Assembly (NCBI RefSeq): GCF_021730395.1
Contig: NC_069376.1
Location: 16,401,001 to 16,465,000 of the forward strand
DNA: 64,000 bases
Reading direction: 5' to 3'
DNA from: Mercenaria mercenaria
Taxonomy: Eukaryota > Mollusca > Bivalvia > Venerida > Veneridae
This document shows positions 23,701 through 34,900 of the stretch, in pieces. A model generated the notes under the pieces. It was not told the origin of the DNA. It did not search any database and saw only the letters and a list, made by a program, of their open reading frames with translations. Each line of letters begins with the position of its first letter. The stretch's first letter is position 1. A program made the position numbers and the translations under genes.

Positions 23701-25823
23701 TCCTTTATATCTAAATTGATTTCTTATTTACAAAGAGTGATTTCTGGTTCCGCTGCGAAGAAAACATCATTAGAAAGAAAATATTATATTTGTGTTCTAT
23801 TTTTAGACAACTACAGCGGAAGTAACTGCAATTGCTATTTATTTGAGGATTTTCAAAATCAATTTAAAAAAATAAATAAAAAATAAAACAGAAATATATT
23901 TTGATTTCAGTGAAAGCTTGAGGCCAAATGTAACTTTGTAATTTTAAGTGGTTACTGTTGATATACGAACACTCAAATAAAACATTAATTTAAAAGATAC
24001 ATATGTTTTTCCGGAGTGCTTTGAGTGAAATTAGTGAATTAATTTTTTTTTTTCAGTTTTTCTATAAAGAACAAGTATACATTGTATCTTTATCTTTGTT
24101 TTATGAAAACTTTGAATGAAAAATATTGAACGAAAAAATATACTCTAGTATATCAAATATATCCATCTTTAATCAAGGGGACATTGAAATAGTCATTTAT
24201 TTTATTTGCCCTGAGCTTACTGTCTGAATTTTTATTTCGTAAAGTAATAAGTTTACCCGGGTGCAATGACCACACATTGATTTTAATAAGGCTTTAAGAA
24301 ATGTCACCTAGTGTGTTCACACGGGTCTTTTCATACCAGACTCAATCCTATTTCCAAATTTAGCCAAGCTTCAATACAGTATGTAATAGGAGATCATAAT
24401 TCTATTTGGTTTGGTATGGATTATCAATGGAATTAGTCTGTTAAACATGCGTTAAAAGGCAATTTGCGTTTCACGCTATAACAGGATCAATACAGCGCTT
24501 GACTAACAGACGCTCGGGTATATTTGATTTTGTTTTTAAATCTCTTTATCTATTTATTTTTTTTTTTATTATTTTCATTATTTTTTTTTTCATAAAAGGA
24601 AACTGTCGTGGTTTTGTTTTCAGAAAGGCATCTTTATGGCCTTAACGCAGTCCGTGTCATCGCAATTTGTAGAATTTCTATGCATCATTATCAGTATCAA
24701 TGGATATTGTGAACAGAACAGAACGGAACATATTTGTTACGAATTGAGCATAATTCCTTATCCGCAATAAATTAGCTGTTAATCTCGAGGTTATGGGTAC
24801 GAGTCGTATATTTGGCCTTATCGTCATTATCAGTATCAATGGATATTGTGAACAGAACAGAACGGAACATATTTGTTACGAATTGAGCATAATTCCTTAT
24901 CCGCAATAAATTAGCTGTTAATCTCGAGGTTATGGGTACAAGTCGTATATTTGGCCTTATCGTCATTATCAGTATCAATGGATATTGTGAACAGAACAGA
25001 ACGGAACATATTTGTTACGAATTGAGCATAATTCCTTATCCGCAATAAATTAGCTGTTAATCTCGAGGTTATGGGTACGAGTCGTATATTTGGCCTTATC
25101 GTTTTTTTTTTTTTTTTGTTTTTTTTTTTTTTTTTTTTGGTTTTTTGTTTTTTGGGTTGTTTTTTTTTTCAAATTTAATCTACAAACTTAAAAGACAGGA
25201 CAACTGCCACACTTAGATTCTATCTGATCAAACTTAGCATGATTTTGTATGGTTCATATATTAAAAGAACACACATTTTTTATTCAAGTTAACCGTTGTA
25301 GGAAGTGTCGAATAAAAGTACTTAAACGTATCTTAGTGTAAAAAGACAAATTAATTGTCACAAGCGTTTCAAGAAAATAGACACTAAAAGAGAAATCAAT
25401 CAGAATTCGTTTAAATAAATTACATAAAAGAAGCGATATCGATAATATTACATTACATTACATTGAATTAAAAAATGCACGATGTGATTTCTAATACGTG
25501 GTAAAGTGCGTGAAAATCAATTTACCATGACACCAACGGATGATAAATTAACATAAGTTTATTTTAGTTATACATGTGTATAGATATTTTCAGGATACAA
25601 ATATTGCGTACACTAACGAAAACGCCCGAAACGATTGGCGATAAGTCAATACTTTACATATTTTAATAACAATATCATTAAATGTGAACCTTAAATAACG
25701 TTAAAAATATATATATTTCAATTTGCTGCTTTTTTTCATTTGTCTTCAAAAGATACGATATATCAAAGTCACCCACTTATTTCGAATTTACGTAACTTGA
25801 ATAAAATGTATTATAATATATAT

Positions 25824-25906
<83 letters not shown>

Positions 25907-28900
25907 TAGTATAATATCAAATATATTTTCAATAAACATACTAAGTAAAATAAAAGATTCATCGAATACAGAGATGCTGTTTAAAACGTGGCTTTTCCAA
26001 ATTTATTTACTCGAGAAATAGGAAAAATTCTTCTTTATAAGCGCTTTAAAAAAAAAAAAAGAACGCGACGAACATGTTACACATATCGCGGAATGATTAA
26101 GGAGTATGTAGACGTCTAGTGAATGATTCTGCAAGGCTATAACCGTCGTGAAATTATTCAGCAAAGTTTAACGGCTTAATTTTCCGTTTGTTTTCTTTTT
26201 TCTTTGCTTTAAATACGGTTCTGCTATATATTATAATTTTTTAAAACTGATTTCTTATATTTGGCAACACACATACATGTACAGGATTACGTATTTGTTT
26301 CTTTAAATCCTACAAATGCCAAAATGTCTAGGTTAATTAAGTGACTTACTCGCGAAAATTACTGTTAATCCGAGTGGACATAACTTTTTCCTCACTTGCA
26401 CTTTTACTACTTATTCAACTCCAAAAACCACAGTCATTTAATAAGAAACAGATACAATTATTTGTTTAATATTTCAATTTTCCATATCAGAAGATAAATG
26501 AGCCGCGCCATGAGAAAACCAACATAGTGGGTTTGCGACCAGAATGGATCCAGACCAGCCTGCGCATCCGCGCAGTCTGGTCAGGATTCATGCTGTTTGC
26601 TTTCAAAGCCTGTTGCAATTAGAGAAACCGTTAGCGAACAGCACTGATCCTGACCAAACTGAGCGGATTCGCAGTCTGGTCAGGATCCATGCTGGTCGCA
26701 AATCCACTATAATGTTGGTTTTCTCATGGCGCGGCTCAAATATATTTGACCGTAGATTAAAAGGATTATTGATCATTTAAGATTTCCACTAATACCTACT
26801 TATCTTAAAACAACAAATATAACTGAACGATCAATTAAGACGCCTAAATCTTGGGGTCAAGTATATAGATTTTTCTTTATTTCATTGACAAATAAACTAC
26901 TCTAGAGATATTCTATGATGAATGTGTGAATTCTGTTGTTTGTGTACCAGTTGACATTAACACGTCAGTATCTATTATTTTCATTATAAAATGATTGACA
27001 TGCACTTTATCATAGGGAGATAAAGGACCAATTTTCCATCTCCCATTTATTCCTGTCATCTTTTAAGGAGGTTGGGGGACCTTTGAAACTGCTCAATGCA
27101 ATTTTCAAACTCCCCGCCATGATTACCTATCGTTACGGGCGATGTACATACTATATATGTATACTGTTTTATTGTTTCTTTTGCTTGATACTGTTATTAT
27201 TGTGTTATTTTGTATATATTTAACTCGATATATTGAACTTTTGTTTGTATGTAAAACATGTGTGGAAGAGGAAATAAACGTTGTTTTGTAAATGATGAAA
27301 ATATCTAATTTCCAGATATACAAAAATTATGTGCAAAACGACTATGCAACAGTTTGTTGGTTCTTTTTTTGACAGACTATAAACTAATTAAAGGGCAACA
27401 ACTCTGGTTAATGAAATGATGCTGACGAAACTGCACGTGCATCAGTTTTCTAAATTGATCTACAATCGCGTGGAATTCATGAAGATCTATCAACAGATTA
27501 CTGTTATGCAGTCCAAAATCCATACTTTCTTTACCAAATCAATATTATCGGGTCAAGGGGATAATACTATATGCGATAAAAGGTTATGTACTCATTACAC
27601 TTATATGAGGTTTGGTGATTCAATTAAAAACCTGGAATTATAAGCATTTTCATTTTTTTACAAAATCAAGGGGAAAAACTCTACTTTTACTTACTCAAAG
27701 GACCTCATACTATAAAATGAGCAAAGGTCGTGTGCTGATTAATGCTTATGTGAGGTTTGGTTATTCTAGCGAAAAGACCTTTTGAATCAACGGCATTTTC
27801 AATTTCCGAGGGACAGACGCACGCACGCACGCATGAACGGAAGGACGGACGAATGGACGGATGAACGCCTAAATTATTAATACATAATACTTCTTTAGTA
27901 AGTCAGTAGTATTTAGGTGACCCGATAAAGCGGCAAGGAACACTGATAATTATCTTAATACAGGTTTAGCCTTAATACTATGAACATTAACTTTTGTGTT
28001 ATAATGAACTTTGAAAAATGTCAAAATCGGCCTCACGGTATATCCGTCAACCTACTGTACAGTAAGTGTTAACAATTTGCAGCGGTGATTCGTGGCATCG
28101 TCCTTTGCTTTGCACGTGCGATCTTACAGATCAATGATATCACTTTTACAATGGCCCATCGCATCAGAACAACATGAGTTGCTCTTGAAATTTTCTAGTT
28201 TTCAAATTTTTGTTAGAGCTTTATCTAAATTAAATATAATGAACGCGCAATGTCATTCGGCGATTTCCGTATAACTTCGTATTCTCGTAAAGTAGTTCGG
28301 CATTCCTCGGGCGTAAAGTAGCTCAACATGCACGCCCATAGTTCTCCGTAAAAGCCTGGACGTGCCAATTTTGCATATTATCTGTTGGTCGTCATAAATG
28401 ATGTAAGTGATTGATATAACACAAGTTTTAGAATTATTAAAGAAATTTTTACAATACCTTTAAAGAGAGAGAGAGAGAAAAAAACAGCTGAACCAAAAAG
28501 TCTTATAAAGACCTTGTCTTAAATGTGCTTCACAAAAGGTAATATATAGCAGTTATTATTATTATCTTTATTTCCTCCATAACTGAAGAGCATTTACATG
28601 ATAAATATATAAGTACAGGAAAGGAACACATTATAAACACAATATAAATACGAACATTTGTCATAAATAACTATAAATGTAACGTAGTATTATAGTTACA
28701 ATATATATACAAGTGCATTTGTCATGAGAAACAACAATATGGATATCAATATAATATATATAACCGATTAAAACCAACCAGATGAAAAAAAAAAACAAAA
28801 TAAAAAAAAAAAAAATAAAAAAAAAAAAAAAATAGCACACAGAATAAGACAGCCTTAATCGAAACGAAACAATAAGACGACTTGGATGTGGCAATGATGA

Positions 28901-31900
28901 AATTTAATCTCAAAAGAAGTTGATGATAACATCGCAGTCTTACGTATGATACGAAAGTGTAAGATCGCTAATGTTTCATGCTTAATACAAAAAGTAAGAT
29001 AAAAATGGTATATTTTAGTGACATATTAAATTATAAGAATAACCATCAACACAATCACATAGCAAACATGTAATATAATTTGAGTAAAAATCAGATTGCG
29101 ATGTGAACAGCTATACAGTAATTGGTCTATAAAGAACAGAACTTCTCATAGACATGTATAGTTTTCTTGTTACAACACTTTTAAGTAATTGCTAAATGAA
29201 CTCCGTACCTGAGCCGTACGGGTTGGTACGGATTGATATGGATTACTACTTTAAGGTACGGCTTAGGTACGGATCGATACGGAATACTACGTTTCTAACC
29301 GTAGCTAGACGTAGCTATCCGCGCCGTATGTATGACTGTGGTAATAAGGCAGTAACCATGAAATTGCGATAATCACAAGTATTTCCACTATTATTATAGT
29401 TTTAAAGAGGATGTGGAAAGTTTGTTCTAGTTTAAAAACAACCTTGCCTAGCAAACATATTATGGTAATAAGATATGTATAATTAGTGTCTTCGGTCATA
29501 TTACATGTGTTTATGTATACATATTGCTGCTAGTTTATATCAGATTTTATTTATGGAGAAAATTAAATGTATTTCATAAACTAAATTTAGAAAATTTCAT
29601 ATTTTTTTTAAATAAACAGACGTTATTTCGAACACTAACAGTTTATGTCAGATCATGTACAATACAAATCCAATTTCTTTAATGTAACACGAGACAGGTA
29701 ATTCCTAAACATACAGCAACATTTTTATGTTGTTATGTTATCAAGTGACCCAGTAACAAATAGCAAAGCATGATTATAAGTTGTCTGAATAGTGTGTATA
29801 CTTATTCACTTTTACATCCGGTAATAAAATAATAAATATAAAGAATGTATGTTTTAAATTTCACATTCAAGTTAAATAAAGTACCACAAAATGCGTGTCT
29901 ATGTCCATCAGTTAATAAAATCAATGCAAAAAGACGTAAACGTGATATTCTTTTATAATAATTATGTTACCCTTTCGTGCTAATACAAGCTCAATTTCTC
30001 TTATTCATTACCTTTTATGTACAAACGTCTAGTTTAGGAGTACATGTTTTACAAAAATTAGACTGAAGGGAAGGTGGGGCATGATGAAATAGTATTTCGG
30101 TCCACGTCGTATCACAGGACCACGGATGGCAAAAAGCAATCGCACATACCTATCTAGATATTTCTCCTAACAAAACTACTACTTATCTATAAATCTTATT
30201 TATCGCTGTCTTTGTATTACCTTGAAAACATAGAATTCCGTCTCTGACGAGGCTGCGGTGGTAAGTCCAAAAACGACATCTTTTTACACTCTTTTTTTTT
30301 TTACTGAAACATCTTTAAATCTATTGAAATATACATATTTTATCTTTTGCTAAAGTAACTTCTAAATAAGGAACAACAGAAAATCCGCTTTCGTGTAGAT
30401 TTCAATGGAAAATTAATACGCGCTAAGCGACGGTAGTGAAATTAGTAATTGCAATTTGTTCTATGACATTAGCTTATAATCCGTTTAAACGAATATCGAC
30501 TGAAATTTGATTAACAAAGCATGATGTTAATAATTGATTTGAAAATGGAAAACTAGCAAGCACTGGAATGAATAGATCTGATTAGGCCCGGGCAATAGCA
30601 GGCACATCAGAAAATATAAACAAATAAAACTTTGACCCGATATGGTATCCCTTATTTGAGAGAAAGAGGTAATTGACAAAAATACTATTGACAGTTGACA
30701 CCATTATAGTAAACGAAAACTAAAGATAAATAAAGCATATAGAAAGAGAAATTCGGTTTTTATAAGCCTCGATTAACAAAGAAATAAGCCTAAATGCAAT
30801 TCGGAATCTCTAGTGGAAATTGAAATTACGCAGTTTTTTTTCTCAATAGGATTGGTATTTTGTTTAGTTAAATAAATTAACAAAGAACAATCAAAAGCAA
30901 AGTTCAATATGTAATGATATCTTACAGTTTGAACAAGCAGTGGTTCATTGATTATTACAGAGTCATACACTGTCATATTTCAGAAATAATCTACGTACAA
31001 CTCGAATGTGGAAACCAATTTTAGACAGCTTCAATAATCGATCTGAGAAATATTATAGCTGAACCCGTCAAAGCGATCACCTGTTTAAGGCAGCCACTTG
31101 CCTTATGTAGCCAGTCAGCTAACTTCCCAAGTTGACTTTCTGTCGTAATTCCTGTTTGTCTTAAGCATCCATCTGTCTTTAACAGCCAGGCTTGTGTTAA
31201 TCCCGCGGATAACTGCTACATACAAGTTTTACTGTACACTATTAAAGCCTAAAGTAGCAGGTTGTTTTATTTCATACTTTTTGCAAAACTTAAAATCTCA
31301 AACTTGAATCTAGTTTACGATTTCTAAAATGTTTTCGTTTAGACTAGCCACCAGACTAGCTTTCGTTCGAAGTATTATTACTTAACATCGTCTTTTTTCG
31401 TGTAAGAAGGACTTTCGTACACATACACACTCTTCAGACAGGAAAATTACATGTAAATTACATATTTCTTCTCTTTTTTTTCAAAATCTGTTCTATTATG
31501 CTAAAAGACGAGGGTTTGTGAATCATCATTGTGTCGTTTTCACATAAGATTATCATATAAAATATCATTTGTTAGCGTACAATCATTTAAGTAAAATATT
31601 TACATCTATGTTATAAACATTTTGATATCGTCATAATATACATTTAGTTAGCGTGTACAATCCATTAAGAAAACTTTAGCCAGTGTATTTTATGAAGGAC
31701 TTTTGTATAAACGAAGTTAATATATGTATACATACTACCATGTAACTAAATAATAAACATTAGTTATCTTAGTTGAGGGACCTACCATCGCAACTTCAAT
31801 TTCGGTCGCAGTGAATATTTTATCAAGCGACCTTTCGGATTGAATCGGTCTAGCATAATAATATTTATTTTGGGTTAACAACTACCAATGAACTAATAAT

Positions 31901-34900
31901 AAGAAACAATGTTGTTTCTTACGCTTGATTGGCGACTTTTTCATGCACGCAATATTCATTTGTCAAAAGAAATATTTATTTAGGTTTAAAATGCAGGTTG
32001 ATAATCAATGGTCTCCAGCAAATATTTTATTCATTTTGGCTAATAATTCAATCCAGTTTATATAAAAGGTAAAAAAAATTGTTTTTCCGGATCCTACCTA
32101 CCCTAGATTTTTTGGTACCGACCCTAAATGTTTTTTATGGCTTTGGAGAATAATTTTTTTCAACTTTTTGACAAAAAGTTGTCAAACTGCACTTTTTCTG
32201 CTTTAAACAATGTCAGTGATGTTAGAAATCAACTTCCTGATGCTCTAAAGGCATAACCCCCTTATTTGTATTCATTATTTGACATAAAAATAATTTCCGA
32301 AAAGTCTCACTTAATAAAAAAATAAATCCAAAAACAATTTTTCCGACCTACCTACCCTAATTTTTTTGAGCATGTTACTGGAAACAAAGAATATTTTAGG
32401 CCTTATGAGCTTATATATAGTGTATAGTATAATTCAAGTCTTTGAAGTTTTGTATGGTAGGGTGTTTTTTTTTTTTTTTAACCGCATGTACTTACTTAAT
32501 ATTAAAATGCCCTGGAAATTGGCTGTTCTTTTGTTACGACTGTTACCCCGATTAATATACGCTGGTCAGAATACTATATCCCTGGTAGATGTGCCCAGCC
32601 AGCTAAAATTATTCTACTAAAAACGTACCAGAGAACACGAGCCATGGCATGGGCACGCGCAATCTGCTGGTTCATTTAAACGGATGTCATGAATTATTTG
32701 TGATAATTATAATGTAATGATAAATATCTTTATAAATGAATCTACACATAAGTTAATGTATATTTAAGCAGCAAGATAAAAAAAAAACCTAGGATGTGTT
32801 ATAACAATTGACCTTGACACACTTTGCTGATTTAATTTTCTCAATGTTTACTAAAAGGTGCACGGGTTTTTCATACAACTTCCGTGACAGAAACTCGGAA
32901 CCAGTAACTACACAAACAAGCTCTGAAATAAATATACTAAACAAAAAAGTACGATAGTCGTTTTACTTGTGGGTATTAGCCAGGAATAAACAAAGGGGGT
33001 CTGGTTAGGTTAACATGCTGTCGTTTCAGAACCGAATTGTCGTAATGATGCTGTTTTGATTGTACCGTTGTTTACCTGGCGTAAATCATTTACATACGTA
33101 CAGACGCAATAGTCCGAAAAAGTTAGGAGATACGAGAAGTCAATTCAAACTTTAAGAATAACTTGAATAAACGAGGTAAAACTGTTTTCGTCTGCTTATG
33201 AAAAATAATAATATTCTGAGAAAACATCACTGCTATCAAACATGTTCTACAAACAGGTCTATATTTTGCGATCAAAACTTTAAAAGAAGATTTTTTTTTC
33301 CAGTGGAAGTGAGATAAAGTTCTGCAGATACAGGTCTGGAAAAGATCGTTATTGTAACGATCAGCGGAAATGACCAAGTTCGGGTAGAAATGTATGTCGT
33401 GGTTCCTAACATTATGTGATAGCCTAAAACCTGTATCGGCCAAACCCATTTTTTTCTTTAGGTAGCAGGGTTCACTTAGATTCGAAAATTTTGGGCACGA
33501 ACAGTCTTAAATGCAGCGAGTCGCAATATTGCACTTCCCTTAAGAACAGAATCAGGGTGGCCATTTTAAAAATTGCGTGCATGTTTTGTGCTTTTAATTA
33601 ATGGCAAGATCAGCATTCTCATACAAGAATAAAGAAAGTTATCAAAACGAAAGTTTTACACCATCCGTGAAAATAAGCATGCCAAAATAATCAATTTTGC
33701 ACTTTTTGAACAGCCAGCAATGATCCTGCTGCAAGAACAATGCCCAATTCTATTGCATTTCTCAATTTAATAGTCCTTACTGAACTTCAGGATATAAACG
33801 GAATGGGGGTCCATCCAGCTCGTTTTTTTTCTCAAAATAGCGAACATGTTCCTTAGTATCAATCAACAAGCACAGAACCCTTCCGTGATTTGAATTTTCC
33901 GGGAGACGGTGCCACATTGATTCATACAAAGCTCTCAGCAGTTAGTTTTACAACTGACATCAGAATTTTACATGTGTCGGCCGTATAAATTTTCTAAAGA
34001 ATTAACAATCATTATCTCTCACCTTAATTTACAGGCATCCAAAATCACCATGTTCTAATTATAACAAATATTGACGGGGGCCAAAATTCGAAGTGTACCC
34101 AGCTACCTTACTTTGCAGAATATAAATTAAGGGAAACCACTCTGATATGTGAATGATAATGTAAGTGTTTTGCTTACCGCCCTTGGTATATTGTAAGTCT
34201 ACAGTGTTCATACATTCAAATGATTAAGAAATATGTTAAGACCCGATTAGATTTTTAAGCGTTTTATTTTAAGTTTACTTACTGTGAAATCAATTTCGTG
34301 GGCATGAAATTTCGTGGTTTTGGTCAAAACGGCAATTTCGTGGGGATATGAATTCGTGGATTTCACCTTTTTAACATAAAATGAATTGGAATTTTACTTG
34401 TTCGTTGTGATTAAATTTCGTGGATTGACTCAACCACGAAATCCACGAAAATTAGTCCCCCACGAAAATTAATGATTTCACAGTATCAGGTCATACAGCA
34501 ATTATGTGATCAAACATGCGCATGCGCTATTATGTACTCTAAAACACAGTCGTCTCCCCTCAAAGTAAAGTTACCTTTATCGCGCCAAATAATGACTGAC
34601 TGGGGTTTTCAAATTTTGGCTGATTGAGAACATTTCAATTAAAGATGACAAAACGAAAAAATAGCAAATGTAAAAATATAACAGAGGGGTTTTATTCAAA
34701 CAGCACTGCTTTTATAATCGCTACCTGCAAAGTCAGTGAATAATGTACCATCAGCGGAGGCAGTTTTTATGGGGAGTTTGGATTGCATAGATTGTAAAGC
34801 GATTTGACATATACCTGTAGTAACTAGCACATTTTTAAGGTTTTTATTTGTTTTAATCCCAGCTAAAACGACTTTTTTTTAGTCGCGGAATGTACACGTC

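Noticed and set aside
25740-26021. 93-codon plus-strand frame
   Set aside because: Most of it is a YI run from the TA microsatellite.
33123-33449. 108-codon minus frame
   Set aside because: No motif, no convincing splice sites, AT-driven composition, inside gene B intron 1.
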